64,000 nt of DNA. Origin: Micromonospora_G sp044458865. GTDB taxonomy: Bacteria > Actinomycetota > Actinomycetes > Mycobacteriales > Micromonosporaceae. The translations under genes were made by a program, and so were the position numbers. Where the stretch lies: the NCBI RefSeq assembly GCF_044458865.1, contig NZ_JBITIH010000022.1, positions 66,727 to 130,726 on the forward strand. Direction: 5' to 3'. Positions 16,554-25,143 of the stretch are shown one piece after another (the first letter of the stretch is position 1; the number at the start of each line of letters is the position of its first letter). A model generated the notes under the pieces. The model ran no database searches. It had not been told where the DNA came from and saw only the letters and a list, made by a program, of their open reading frames with translations.

Positions 16554-16994
16554 TCAGGCCGCTTCGATCGCGGCCTCAGCACGATCAAGGTAGTCCCACC
16601 ACTCTTCTTCATCCCGACGACAGGAGGACAGCAGGTTCGCCGCCGAGACGAACGCCAGAATGATCACATTCTCGTCCGGCACCTCAGGCGCGAACGCCTC
16701 CCGCTTCATCAGCTTGCTCAGGAACGCCGTCACCTCGGCATCCGCAGGGCGAGCCCAAGCCTCTGCCCGAGCAATCTCCGCAGCCACGCCCCTGATCTCG
16801 GCGTCAGTTGGCTCGCCCTCGTGAATGTCCACCATGAGAAAGTAGATCAGCGCGAGAGTCAGCTCGATTGCCTTACGGACAGCTTCGTCGTCAGGAAGCT
16901 TCTGAAGCTGCCCTTCCAGCAACGGAAAGTCACGTATGACTGCGGCGTGAATAGCTTTTCGAACTGTCGGCTCGACCCTTTTATCTACTCTCAT
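16554..16994 (-). CDS. WWDYLDR-motif protein, soluble form (copy 2)
   Basis: A 146-residue helical protein starting MRVDKRVEPTVRKAIHAAVI and ending EEEWWDYLDRAEAAIEAA. It aligns along its length with the cytoplasmic domain of the 14107-14667 protein (RISRRIERLVRNTIYAAVV ... DDRWWDYLDRVERRIEAGHR), so the two are paralogues. Here no membrane helix is present; instead the preceding overlapping gene encodes one. ATG at 16994 has GAGGGG upstream and overlaps that gene by 14 bp. Function unknown. Confidence 0.65.
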   Translation of the reverse strand: MRVDKRVEPTVRKAIHAAVIRDFPLLEGQLQKLPDDEAVRKAIELTLALIYFLMVDIHEGEPTDAEIRGVAAEIARAEAWARPADAEVTAFLSKLMKREAFAPEVPDENVIILAFVSAANLLSSCRRDEEEWWDYLDRAEAAIEAA

Positions 16995-17271
16995 CCTCAC
17001 CCCTCTGTATTCCGTCGCGCTTGTCAAGCCAAGACCTGCCAGCGCTAACGGCTGCCGCGACAGCAAGCAACGTCCCGCCTAGAATCTTTGGGAACAGCGG
17101 AACAACCTCCGATAACGCCACCCATGGCGCCGTTGCCGCAGTCGCCCAGAAACCAATGGATTGAGCACTCACACGTTCCGGCGGAAATCTTCGCTTAGAC
17201 GTGTCCCCTTCACGACGTTCGCGCGACTCAGGAGAGGCATTACGCGCCGAGGTCGACTCCACCGCTACCAC
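16981..17271 (-). CDS. Small membrane protein preceding the WWDYLDR gene
   Basis: A frame of about 96 residues whose N-terminal half is charged (ASPESRERREGDTSKRR) and whose C-terminal half has hydrophobic segments (FWATAATAPWVALSEVVP and ILGGTLLAVAAAVSAG) followed by RSWLDKRDGIQRGEDESR. Its end overlaps the next gene by 14 bp. In copy 1 an equivalent membrane helix is fused to the WWDYLDR domain, so this may be the separated N-terminus of the same system. The GTG start is uncertain because the frame is open further upstream under the neighbouring gene and hairpin. Confidence 0.45.
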   Translation of the reverse strand: MVAVESTSARNASPESRERREGDTSKRRFPPERVSAQSIGFWATAATAPWVALSEVVPLFPKILGGTLLAVAAAVSAGRSWLDKRDGIQRGEDESR

Positions 17272-17272
17272 T

Positions 17273-17307
17273 GGGGGTGGTTGGCTTGTGGTGCTGCCAC
17301 CACCCCC
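17273..17307 (-). terminator. Hairpin after the DUF6244-like gene
   Basis: Perfect 9-bp stem gggggtggt / accaccccc around a 17-base loop, located 3-5 bases beyond the TAG stop of the minus-strand gene at 17310. It probably terminates or attenuates transcription into the two genes downstream. Confidence 0.6.
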
Positions 17308-17309
17308 GT

Positions 17310-17570
17310 CTAGTTTCCCAGGGCTTGCGCCTTGGCGATGGTCGCCTGCACGTGTTCCTTGGTCACGCCGGTGACGCTCGACGCCTGGCCGAGCGCCTCG
17401 CGAATCCGGTCGAACATGCCGGTGAGTTGACCGGAGCCACCTTCGAGAGCGCTTGCGACCAAGCCGCGTGCAGCGTTCGTTTCCTCCACGGCCGCGCGTA
17501 CTCTCTGCTCGATCTCGTCCAGTTTCTGGGACGCGGCGCTCAACTGCGCGACGATCTGTGCCGTACTCAT
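17310..17570 (-). CDS. Small helical DUF6244-like protein
   Basis: An 86-residue, wholly helical protein beginning MSTAQIVAQLSAASQKLDEIE and continuing with a coiled-coil-like stretch QRVRAAVEETNAARGLVA and TKEHVQATIAKAQALGN. I recognise the pattern from short Micromonosporaceae proteins annotated DUF6244; that name is from memory. The ATG at 17570 is preferred to one 18 bases upstream because GGGGAGGG lies just before it. No function is known. It heads a minus-strand cluster with the small membrane protein and WWDYLDR copy 2. Confidence 0.7.
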   Translation of the reverse strand: MSTAQIVAQLSAASQKLDEIEQRVRAAVEETNAARGLVASALEGGSGQLTGMFDRIREALGQASSVTGVTKEHVQATIAKAQALGN

Positions 17571-17665
17571 GAACCCTCCCCGGTCCACTGTGCCCGCCTG
17601 GCGAGCCGGACACGCTCAGTGGGCAGGAGCTTACGCAGACGTTCACGGAAGCGCATGCCCCCGGA

Positions 17666-18223
17666 TCAATCGGATCGCTGACGCGGACCCCACCACGACA
17701 GGAGCGGCGGGAGATCTTCGAGGGATCTCGCCGGTGGTTTCGGCGGTTCAGATTCGCCGTCGTCGCCGTCCCAGCGCCGCCCGTACTGATCGGGGAGATC
17801 GCCCCAACCCCAGTAGGGCAGTGGTGCGTCCGGGGTGATCCCGAGGGTGTCGAGCGGGTCGATTCGCTCCTGGGCGACGGTGCAGAGGTGTGCCCAGTCG
17901 TCGCCGAGGTCGAACACGTAGGCGAACTGCTCGCCCGGCTTCAGCCGGCTCAGCTTGGTGACCCGGTCGTTGAGGGTTCCCTCGGGTTCATCTCCGTCCC
18001 AGTGCCGGGTGGTGGCGAGTTGTACGCCACCGTCGAGTGTGAACAGGTGCAGGTGGGCTCGGTCCCACCGGGCGAATGCCGCATCGATCGCGTCGCCCAA
18101 CTGGGCGAAGGAGTGCGACCGGGCGGCGGCGAACACCCGCCCCGGCCGCGGCCACCAGTCCTCCCCCCTGCCGGAGACCAACTCCACCCGGATCGACAAC
18201 CACGTCCGCGCCACGTGCGACAC
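17666..18223 (-). CDS. pRiA4b ORF-3-like family protein
   Basis: A 185-residue protein with the pRiA4b_Orf3 (IS1096 TnpR-like passenger) pattern: TWLSIRVELV at the N-terminus, SFAQLGDAIDAAFARWDRAH, then LSRLKPGEQFAYVFDLGDDW and a C-terminal YWGWGDLPDQYGRRWDGD. The family is widespread in plasmids and chromosomes and its biochemical role is unknown. The apparent start is a GTG with a weak AAGGGG immediately upstream. No transposase or inverted repeats flank it here, so there is no sign of a live element. Confidence 0.85.
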   Translation of the reverse strand: MSHVARTWLSIRVELVSGRGEDWWPRPGRVFAAARSHSFAQLGDAIDAAFARWDRAHLHLFTLDGGVQLATTRHWDGDEPEGTLNDRVTKLSRLKPGEQFAYVFDLGDDWAHLCTVAQERIDPLDTLGITPDAPLPYWGWGDLPDQYGRRWDGDDGESEPPKPPARSLEDLPPLLSWWGPRQRSD

Positions 18224-18545
18224 CCCTTACTGCCTGTGGCCCAACGTTGTCCGCCGAGCCGCCTCCGCCAGTCTCTTGCCTGCCCCCATGATCGTCAGAT
18301 GCTCTGCCGCGCGACACGCCGAACACAGAGGGGCGGAGAAACTAACGATCATGGGAACTGGACGGACGCCGACGAAGGGCATTCGTGGCCGGCGTCAGGG
18401 ATGGGGTTCGACTCCAGATCGCGCCCTGGAAACTCCCATGCCTGATGACAACCAACCGGGCCCGGAGCAGGCTCACGACAGGTGAAGCCCACTCACCCTC
18501 GGCAGGCGCCCTTGGACGGCCAACAACACAGGAGTGATGAGGCGA
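18224..18545. other. Intergenic region with decayed sequence
   Basis: About 320 bases between the pRiA4b-like gene and the nitronate monooxygenase-like gene. It holds a weak dyad (catgatcgt ... acgatcatg, 18288-18352) related to the terminator at 19531-19584, and the DUF397 remnant described separately. No intact gene was found. Confidence 0.5.
18376..18475 (+). pseudogene. Remnant of a DUF397 gene 3' end and its terminator
   Basis: The stretch gcattcgtggccggcgtca matches the end of the intact DUF397 gene (gccttcgtggccggcgtca, from 16437). The similarity continues through the position of the stop codon into the terminator (cctgatgac ... gggcccggagc versus cctgacgac ... gcccggagc). A one-base loss inside the old reading frame shifts it. 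The upstream half and the XRE partner are absent. This is visible directly by comparing the two stretches. Confidence 0.7.
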
Positions 18546-19508
18546 ATGCCATTGTCGACGCGGTTCACGGAGTTGTTCGGAGTGCGGCATCCGATCGTGC
18601 TGGCGCCGATGGGAGGGTCTGCGGGTGGCGCGTTGGCGGCGGCCGTCTCTCGCGGCGGCGGCCTCGGGATGCTTGGTGCGGGTGACGGAGATCGCGGGTG
18701 GCTGGATCGCGAGGCGCCGATCGTCGCTTCGGGCACCGACCAACCGTGGGGCGTCGGCTTCCTGACCTGGGCGATCGATGTCGGTGCGGTGGAACGTGCG
18801 CTGGCGTACAGGCCCACGGCGGTCATGTTCTCGTTCGGCGATCCGAGCCCGTTCGTGGAACCCGTCCGTCAAGCGGGGACGCTCCTGATCATCCAGGTCA
18901 CCGATCTGGAGGAGGCCAGGCAGGCCGTGGACCTGGGAGCCGATGTCATCGTGGCGCAGGGCACCGAGGCCGGTGGCCATGGAGCCCGGCGTGGGCGGTC
19001 CACGCTGCCGTTCGTACCCGTCGTGGTGGATCTCGCGGCGCCGGTGCCGGTGCTGGCCGCCGGCGGGATCGCCGACGGCCGGGGCATCGCCGCAGCCCTG
19101 GCCCTGGGTGCCGCCGGAGCCGTGATCGGCACCCGATTCCAGGCCACCACCGAGGCCCTGGTCGCTCCGGAGATCACCAGGGAGATCGTCGAAGGGCGGG
19201 GGCAGGACACCGAGCGCAGCAGTGTGCTGGACATCGTCCGTGGCTCCCGATGGCCGTCGAAGTACACCGCCCGCACCCTCGGCCACCCGCACCTCGATCG
19301 ATGGCGCGGGCGCGAGGCAGAACTCGTCGGCGACTCCCAGGCCGGACGGGACTACCAGGACGACGTGGCGCGTGGCGTGATACCCCCGCTGCCGGTCTGG
19401 GCCGGCGAGGCGGTCGACCTCATCACCGACCTGCCGGCCGCTGCCGGCCTGGTCACCACCCTCGCCGCCCAGGCCGAGGATGCCCTGACCAGAGCTGGAA
19501 GGCGCTGA
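18546..19508 (+). CDS. Nitronate monooxygenase-like FMN-dependent enzyme
   Basis: A 320-residue TIM-barrel protein of the nitronate monooxygenase / 2-nitropropane dioxygenase-like family. Visible motifs are FGVRHPIVLAPMGG at the N-terminus, GVGFLTWA, VIVAQGTEAGGHGARRG (with the conserved EAGGH), VPVLAAGGIADGRG and AAGAVIGTRFQATTEA, the phosphate-binding end for FMN. It should oxidise nitronates or a related substrate using FMN and oxygen. ATG at 18546 is used; GTG at 18534 and ATG at 18537 are also in frame. It appears to be a single-gene unit ending in a strong hairpin. Confidence 0.88.
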   Translation: MPLSTRFTELFGVRHPIVLAPMGGSAGGALAAAVSRGGGLGMLGAGDGDRGWLDREAPIVASGTDQPWGVGFLTWAIDVGAVERALAYRPTAVMFSFGDPSPFVEPVRQAGTLLIIQVTDLEEARQAVDLGADVIVAQGTEAGGHGARRGRSTLPFVPVVVDLAAPVPVLAAGGIADGRGIAAALALGAAGAVIGTRFQATTEALVAPEITREIVEGRGQDTERSSVLDIVRGSRWPSKYTARTLGHPHLDRWRGREAELVGDSQAGRDYQDDVARGVIPPLPVWAGEAVDLITDLPAAAGLVTTLAAQAEDALTRAGRR

Positions 19509-19530
19509 CAGACACCCGGAAGGCCGTGAT

Positions 19531-19584
19531 CGTCAGGTGCTCAGCCACCCTTCACGCGATGTGTCGAGGGCTGAGCACCTGACG
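19531..19584. terminator. Strong bidirectional hairpin terminator
   Basis: Perfect 16-bp arms cgtcaggtgctcagcc (19531-19546) and its reverse complement (19569-19584), with a 22-base loop. It lies between the convergent ends of the nitronate monooxygenase-like gene and the ABC permease. A degraded relative (gatcgtcagatgctctgcc) occurs at about 18291. Confidence 0.85.
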
Positions 19585-19616
19585 CTCATGGAAGCCGGGC
19601 GGACCCGGACGGCGGA

Positions 19617-22187
19617 TCAGGCGTCGGCAGCGAGGGCGGTGACGGGGCTGACCCGGGAGGCACGGCGGGCCGGCAGCACCCCGGCGACGGCGGTCAGCAC
19701 GACCAACGCCACGAAGACCCCGATCAGCGGTAGCACCGGCATCTCCAGCGGCGCGTTCGCGCCGAGCGCCTCGATTGTCAACCAGGAGTACGGGAGGCCG
19801 AGCAGCAAACCGAGAGTCGCGCCGATCAGACCGTAGAGCCCCGCCTCGGCGGTAAGCATGATCCGCAGACCGGCCCGGGAGAGGCCGACGGCCCGGAGCA
19901 GGCCGGACTCGCGTACCCGTTCAACCACCGAAAGCGCGGTGGTGGCACCGACGCCGACCACGGCGATCAGCACGGTCAGCCCGACCAGCCCAACCGCCAC
20001 CCCGAGCAACGCGTTGATCTGCCCGTTGATCTCGTCCCGCTGGTCGGCCAACACGGTCAGGCCGACCCCGTCGTTCCCCCCGGCCAACTCCCGCAGCGCC
20101 TTCTGAGCCGCCGTCCGACCGTCCTCGCCCGCGCCGGACGCGTCGGCCAGCAGCCCGGAGTAACCAGCCGGGGCACCGAGCCGGTCCAGGTCAGTGGGAT
20201 CGACCACGACTCTGGAGCCCAGCGGGGTCATACCGGGCAGAACCGCGGCGACCCGTACCTCGACCGTGTGCTGCTCCCGGGTCAGCACGATCCGGTCACC
20301 GGCACGCACGTTGACGTCACTGGCGGCGAACCTGGTCAACACCACCTGCCCCGGTCCGAGGTCGGCAAGGCTCCCCGATCGGACGTCGAGCTTGCGCAAC
20401 TCCGGCAACGCGCCCAGGTCGAGGTCGTTGGCGTCGGAGGTCGGCATGCCGGGGCGCGGGACCGGCACCGGCTCGTTGCTGTCGGCCCGGGTGATTATCA
20501 GCCCGTTGAGCCGGCGGTATGGCGTCAGGTGCGTGATCTCGGGACGCTGGCGCGCACCCTCGACCACCGTGTTCGGGAGGGTCGCGTTCGTACCGGCCAC
20601 GACCTCGAAGTCCGCCGGAGCCGAGATGGCCATGTCCCGGTCGCTGAGCGCCCGCAATGACGCGCCGTTGACCAGGACACCGGCGATCAGCGTCACGCCG
20701 AGGGCGACCACCACGGAGACCGCCGCCGCCCGCCGGGGTGCCCCGCCGATCCCGCCGACCGCCAGCCGACCGACCGGACCAAACTGACGCAACGGCCAGC
20801 CCACCACCCAGAGCACCGGCCGGACCAGCAGCGGCCCCAGTGCCACCAGGGCAAAGTAGGCAAGGGTGCCGGAAAGGACCAACTGAGACAGGAGCGAAAC
20901 GGGGTTGTAGTTTTCCGGGTTCGGCCCCGGTCGGTGGCTGAACACCCAGAACGCCAACAACCCGGCGACGGCTGCCAGCAGCAGACCGATCACCAAGCGG
21001 GCCACGCCGACGTCACGCCGACCCGAGGTAGTGCTCGCCGCCCGCAGCGCCTCCAACGGGGCGACCCGGGCCGCGGAGAACGCCGGTGCCAGCACCGCGA
21101 GCAGGGTGATGAGGGTCGCGCCGGCCACCACCGCCAGGGCGGGGAGCAGCGGAATTCCCGGCGACGCCACAGTCAGGCCGAACGCCCGCAGGACCAGCGG
21201 CAGGAGGTGCCCGAACGCGAGCGCGAGCGCCACGCCGACCGTACCGGTGACCAGGCCGGTGAGCGCCCCCTCGGCGGCGAGTGCTCGGGCCAGGCCACCC
21301 TGGCCCGCGCCGATCGCCCGCAGCAGCGCGAGTTGCCGCATCCGCTGGGCGAAGACGATCCGGAAGGTCGAGGTCGCCACCAGCGCCGCGGCGGCCACCG
21401 CGATCGCGATGAACATGCCGACCAGGACGAAGACCACTTTCAGCCGGTCGACCGCCCCCTTGGCCTCGGCGATCCGCACCTCGGCACCGGTACGCACCGG
21501 CGGGCGACGATCCCCGCCGGCCGCCGCCACGATGCCGTTCACCTGCTCGCGTACGGCCGTCAGGCTGGCACCGGGCGCCAGGCGCAGGTCGATCTGCCGT
21601 ACGTAGTCCTGGGCGCCGAGCGCCGACACGAAGCTGTCCGGGGCGTACGCGTCCTGCCCGAAGTCACGATCGGCCTCGACCACGCCGGTGACGGTCAACG
21701 TGATCTGAGGGGCCTGCTGCTCGATCCGGGCGGTGGTGACCGCGCCGACAGCGAGCCCCATCCGTTCGGCGGTACGGGGCGTGACGGCGATCTCGTTCGC
21801 CGCGTCCGGATAGCTGCCCTGGATCACCCGGGCCAACGCCAATGGGCCACTCCCCGGGTCGCCGCTCAACCCGATCCAGCTACCGCCCGAACCACCGATC
21901 TGTAGGCCCGTGTCGATCCGGCCGGCCGCCTCGGCGACCCCGGGAAGTTCGCGCACCTGCCGGAGGACCGACGCGGTGGTGGCGTTCCCCTCGGCATCGC
22001 CCACCACCAGATCAGCCGCGGCCGGTGTGGTGGCGGCGGTCGCCTCCACGGTCCGGGCCACGATCTGCTGGGTCAGCACCCCGGCGAAGACGACAAACGA
22101 CGCGACCAGGACGGCCAGGCCGGTCAGGAGCAGTCGACTCGGGCGGCGGGCCACACCGCCCAACTGGGTCCGCAGCAGCGCCCTCAT
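19617..22187 (-). CDS. ABC transporter permease, FtsX/MacB type with two FtsX domains
   Basis: An 856-residue membrane protein with a duplicated FtsX plan. An N-terminal helix (RLLLTGLAVLVASFVVFAGV) is followed by a large extracellular domain (~40-250), three helices (~255-390), two further helices, a second extracellular domain (~510-720) and three helices at the C-terminus (~725-850, including VVERVRESGLLRAVG). Such permeases work with a LolD/MacB-type ATPase to export lipids, peptides or antibiotics, or to transmit force. Its start overlaps the ATPase stop by 4 bp. The divergent two-component pair probably controls the operon. Confidence 0.93.
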   Translation of the reverse strand: MRALLRTQLGGVARRPSRLLLTGLAVLVASFVVFAGVLTQQIVARTVEATAATTPAAADLVVGDAEGNATTASVLRQVRELPGVAEAAGRIDTGLQIGGSGGSWIGLSGDPGSGPLALARVIQGSYPDAANEIAVTPRTAERMGLAVGAVTTARIEQQAPQITLTVTGVVEADRDFGQDAYAPDSFVSALGAQDYVRQIDLRLAPGASLTAVREQVNGIVAAAGGDRRPPVRTGAEVRIAEAKGAVDRLKVVFVLVGMFIAIAVAAAALVATSTFRIVFAQRMRQLALLRAIGAGQGGLARALAAEGALTGLVTGTVGVALALAFGHLLPLVLRAFGLTVASPGIPLLPALAVVAGATLITLLAVLAPAFSAARVAPLEALRAASTTSGRRDVGVARLVIGLLLAAVAGLLAFWVFSHRPGPNPENYNPVSLLSQLVLSGTLAYFALVALGPLLVRPVLWVVGWPLRQFGPVGRLAVGGIGGAPRRAAAVSVVVALGVTLIAGVLVNGASLRALSDRDMAISAPADFEVVAGTNATLPNTVVEGARQRPEITHLTPYRRLNGLIITRADSNEPVPVPRPGMPTSDANDLDLGALPELRKLDVRSGSLADLGPGQVVLTRFAASDVNVRAGDRIVLTREQHTVEVRVAAVLPGMTPLGSRVVVDPTDLDRLGAPAGYSGLLADASGAGEDGRTAAQKALRELAGGNDGVGLTVLADQRDEINGQINALLGVAVGLVGLTVLIAVVGVGATTALSVVERVRESGLLRAVGLSRAGLRIMLTAEAGLYGLIGATLGLLLGLPYSWLTIEALGANAPLEMPVLPLIGVFVALVVLTAVAGVLPARRASRVSPVTALAADA

Positions 22188-22960
22188 CGGTTCGCCGCCA
22201 GGGCGTGCAGGGCCTCGGTCACCGAGGCGTGGTCGGGGCGGGGGAGGTCGCCGGCGATCCTGCCGTCGGCGAGCAGCACCGCGCGGTCGGCGTACGCGGC
22301 GGCCGACGGGTCGTGGGTCACCATGACCACGGTCTGGCCGAGGTCGCGCACCGACTCGCGCAGGAAGCTGAGCACCTCGGCGCCGGAGCGGGAGTCGAGG
22401 TTGCCGGTCGGCTCGTCGGCGAAGACGACCTCGGGGCGGGACGCGAGCGCCCGCGCGAGCGCCACCCGCTGCTGCTGCCCGCCGGAGAGTTCGCTCGGCC
22501 GGTGCCCCAGACGGTCGCCGATGCCGAGCACCCGCACCAGGTGGGCGAGGAGTTCACGGTCCGGGCGCTGGCCGGCCAGGTCCATCGGCAGGGTGATGTT
22601 CTGTTCGGCGGTGAGCTGCGGCAGCAGGTTGAACGACTGGAAGACGAACCCGATCCGCTCCCGCCGTACGGCGGTCAACGCCCGGTCGGACTGCTTGGTC
22701 AGGTCGGTGCCGCCGAGCAGCGCCTGTCCCGAGGTGGCGGTGTCCAGGCCGGCGAGGCAGTGCATCAGGGTGGACTTGCCCGAGCCGGAGGGACCCATGA
22801 TCGCGGTGAACTCGGCCCGGCCGAAGCCCACCGTGACGCCGTCCAGTGCCCGTACGGCGGTGTCACCGCTGCCGTACACCTTGACCAGGTCGACCGCAGC
22901 CACGGCGGCCTGGGACCGGTCCTCCCGTGCGGGTGTGACGGCATGGTTTCGCGAACTCAT
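22184..22960 (-). CDS. ABC transporter ATP-binding protein (MacB/LolD type)
   Basis: A 258-residue ATPase. Walker A is GPSGSGKST (56-64), the signature is LSGGQQQR, and Walker B is VVFADEPTGNLDSRSG, all canonical. The sequence after Walker A (TLMHCLAGLDTATSGQ) and the H-loop (VMVTHDPSAAAYADR) match the family of antimicrobial-peptide and lipoprotein exporters. ATG at 22960 follows GGAGG, giving a better start than the GTG 63 bases upstream. It is coupled to the permease gene and diverges from a histidine kinase gene across ~150 bp. Confidence 0.95.
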   Translation of the reverse strand: MSSRNHAVTPAREDRSQAAVAAVDLVKVYGSGDTAVRALDGVTVGFGRAEFTAIMGPSGSGKSTLMHCLAGLDTATSGQALLGGTDLTKQSDRALTAVRRERIGFVFQSFNLLPQLTAEQNITLPMDLAGQRPDRELLAHLVRVLGIGDRLGHRPSELSGGQQQRVALARALASRPEVVFADEPTGNLDSRSGAEVLSFLRESVRDLGQTVVMVTHDPSAAAYADRAVLLADGRIAGDLPRPDHASVTEALHALAANR

Positions 22961-23109
22961 CGATCCTCCAGCGGATGCTCTACAACTCCGCAGGAAGCTT
23001 CGCCTTCCGGTGACCGGCGGCACATCGGTCCGCAGCCGGGTTCCGCCTCGCCCGGCTCTAACTTTCGGCCGATCTGGGTTCCGCCGTCCGCTGGCTACGC
23101 TGGGTCACG

Positions 23110-24300
23110 ATGACGACCCCTCGATTCAAACACCTGTGGTTCCGTCTGGGCCAGTGCGCGGCGCTCGGGGTGATGGCCGTGCTCGGCCTCCTCGACCTAC
23201 GGATCGGTCTGATCCGGGCGGACGCCGCCGCACCGGCCCTGGTCGGGGTGGTGCTGGCGGTGGCGACCGTACTGGTGTGGCTGCCCGCACATCCGCGGAA
23301 CTCGCGTCGCCTGCCTCGGGCGGCGCTGGTGCTCGCCGGTGCGTCGCTCGTCGTCTCCCTGGTACCCAGGGTGGTCGGACCACCGATCCCCAGCGCCGCC
23401 AGTTGGGGGCTCGCCGAAACCTGCGGCCTGCTCGGAGTGCTCTTCATGGTGGCCCGGCGCGGGGCCGCCGCCTGGGCGCTCGGCGCGGTGCTGGGCCTCG
23501 GCGCGGCCATCGTCGCGCTGCCGATGCGCAGCACGAGCGGTAGCACCTTTGTCATCGCCGTCCTGTTCCTGGCGCTCTGCGCCGGTGCCTCGGCCGCGGG
23601 CGGGGTGTACCTGCGGTTGCTGGCCAACGGGCGGGACCGGGCGGTCGCCGCGGTCCGGGCCGAGCAGCGCGCCGAGTTCGCCCGGGACCTGCACGACTTC
23701 ATCGCCCACCACGTGACCGGGATCGTGGTCCAGGCACAGGGCGCGCGGTTTGTCGCCGAGCAGGACCCGCAGCGGGTGCTGCTCGCGTTGGAACAGATCG
23801 AGCGGGCCGGCGCGGAGACGATGACCTCGATGCGGCGGATGGTGGGAATTCTGCGTGACCCCGACGCCGCACCTGACGCGCCGCTGGCACCGCTGGCCGG
23901 GGTCGCGGACCTTACCCCGCTGCTGGCCCGCTTCAACACTTCGGCGGAGCCGACCGCCCGGCTGCACCTGGACGGGAAGCTGGACGGGATACCCGTCGAG
24001 GTCTCGACCTCCGGTTACCGGGTGGTCATGGAGGCGCTGACGAACGTACGCCAGCACGCTTCCGGTGCCACGATCGTGGATGTGGCGGTCCGCCGTACGC
24101 CGGACTGGTTGGTGGTCCGGGTGAGCGACGACGGTCCGGCACCCCGGGTCCCGGGGCCGCGCGGACAGCACGGGTACGGTCTGGTCGGCCTGACCGAACG
24201 GGTGCGGGCGATCGGTGGGCAGTTCTCCGCCGGCCCCGGCATCGACGGCGGCTGGGTGGTCGACGCGCTGCTGCCGATACGGCAGGAGGTGGACCGGTGA
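23110..24300 (+). CDS. Sensor histidine kinase, DesK/NarX-like (HisKA_3)
   Basis: A 396-residue kinase. About five transmembrane helices fill residues 15-170 with very short loops, suggesting sensing within the membrane. The dimerisation box EFARDLHDFIAHHVTG places the phosphorylated histidine at H195. The ATPase domain has EALTNVRQHA and SDDGPAP ... GYGLVGLTERV. With its regulator it forms a two-component system. The divergent ABC exporter next to it is the likely target, as in many antibiotic-peptide sensing modules; this is inferred from position. Confidence 0.93.
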   Translation: MTTPRFKHLWFRLGQCAALGVMAVLGLLDLRIGLIRADAAAPALVGVVLAVATVLVWLPAHPRNSRRLPRAALVLAGASLVVSLVPRVVGPPIPSAASWGLAETCGLLGVLFMVARRGAAAWALGAVLGLGAAIVALPMRSTSGSTFVIAVLFLALCAGASAAGGVYLRLLANGRDRAVAAVRAEQRAEFARDLHDFIAHHVTGIVVQAQGARFVAEQDPQRVLLALEQIERAGAETMTSMRRMVGILRDPDAAPDAPLAPLAGVADLTPLLARFNTSAEPTARLHLDGKLDGIPVEVSTSGYRVVMEALTNVRQHASGATIVDVAVRRTPDWLVVRVSDDGPAPRVPGPRGQHGYGLVGLTERVRAIGGQFSAGPGIDGGWVVDALLPIRQEVDR

Positions 24301-24935
24301 TCCGGGTGATGATCGCGGACGACCAGGCGATGGTCCGGACCGGCTTCGGCATGATCCTCGGCGCGCAGCCGGACATGGAACTGGTCGGCGAGGCGGCCGA
24401 CGGGGTCGAGGCGGTGGCGTTGGCCCGGCAGGTACGGCCGGACGTGGCGCTGCTGGACATCCGGATGCCCCGGATGGACGGCCTGGAGGCGCTGCGGCTG
24501 CTCGCCGGGCCGGGTGTGGTCGACCCGATCCGGGTGGTCGTGGTCACCACGTTCGATCTCGACGAGTACGTCCACACGGCGCTCCGCAACGGCGCCTGCG
24601 GTTTCCTGCTCAAGGACTCCGGACCGGCGCTGCTGGTGGAGGCGGTCCGGGCGGCGGTCTCCGGGGACGCGCTGATCAGCCCGTCGATCACGGTACGGCT
24701 GCTGGAGCACCTCAGTCCCCCGGCGCCGGCCCGGGACGACGCGGGTCTGTCGCCCCGGGAACTCGACGTGGTGAAGCTCGCCGCCCGGGGCCTAACGAAC
24801 GCCGAGATCGCCGCCCGGCTGTACATCGCCATCGGAACGGTCAAGACACACCTGGGCAGCGTGCAGACGAAGCTCGGCGCCCGCAACCGGGTGGAGATCG
24901 CGGCCTGGGCGTGGGAACGCCGCCTCATCGACTGA
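24297..24935 (+). CDS. Response regulator, NarL/LuxR type
   Basis: A 212-residue regulator. The receiver domain has the acidic pair in VMIADDQ, the phosphoacceptor D54 in VALLDIRMPRMDG and a TTFDLDEYV switch region. The output domain is a LuxR helix-turn-helix (LSPRELDVVKLAARGLTNAE, then IGTVKTHLGSVQTKL). Its GTG start overlaps the kinase stop by 4 bp (GTGA). It should bind near the divergent ABC operon promoter once phosphorylated. Confidence 0.95.
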   Translation: MIRVMIADDQAMVRTGFGMILGAQPDMELVGEAADGVEAVALARQVRPDVALLDIRMPRMDGLEALRLLAGPGVVDPIRVVVVTTFDLDEYVHTALRNGACGFLLKDSGPALLVEAVRAAVSGDALISPSITVRLLEHLSPPAPARDDAGLSPRELDVVKLAARGLTNAEIAARLYIAIGTVKTHLGSVQTKLGARNRVEIAAWAWERRLID

Positions 24936-25143
24936 GCCGCCCGACCGTCCGATGGGCGCGGCCCCGGCGGTTGGGCTGGCCAGCCTGCCGACAACTGCGG
25001 CCCGGCGGCGCGCCGCGCGCTGCGGCCCCGGCCGCCCGGACCGGCATCCCCCGATCCCGCCCCCGGCCCACGCCCCGGCTGCCATCATCGCCAGAGACGA
25101 CGGGGGACGTTCTCCCCGCTCACGCTGGCGCAGGAGAGGTGCG

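Noticed and set aside
17666..18223. Possible insertion-sequence remnant because of the pRiA4b/IS1096-like protein
   Set aside because: No transposase or terminal inverted repeats were found around it; such genes occur widely outside mobile elements.
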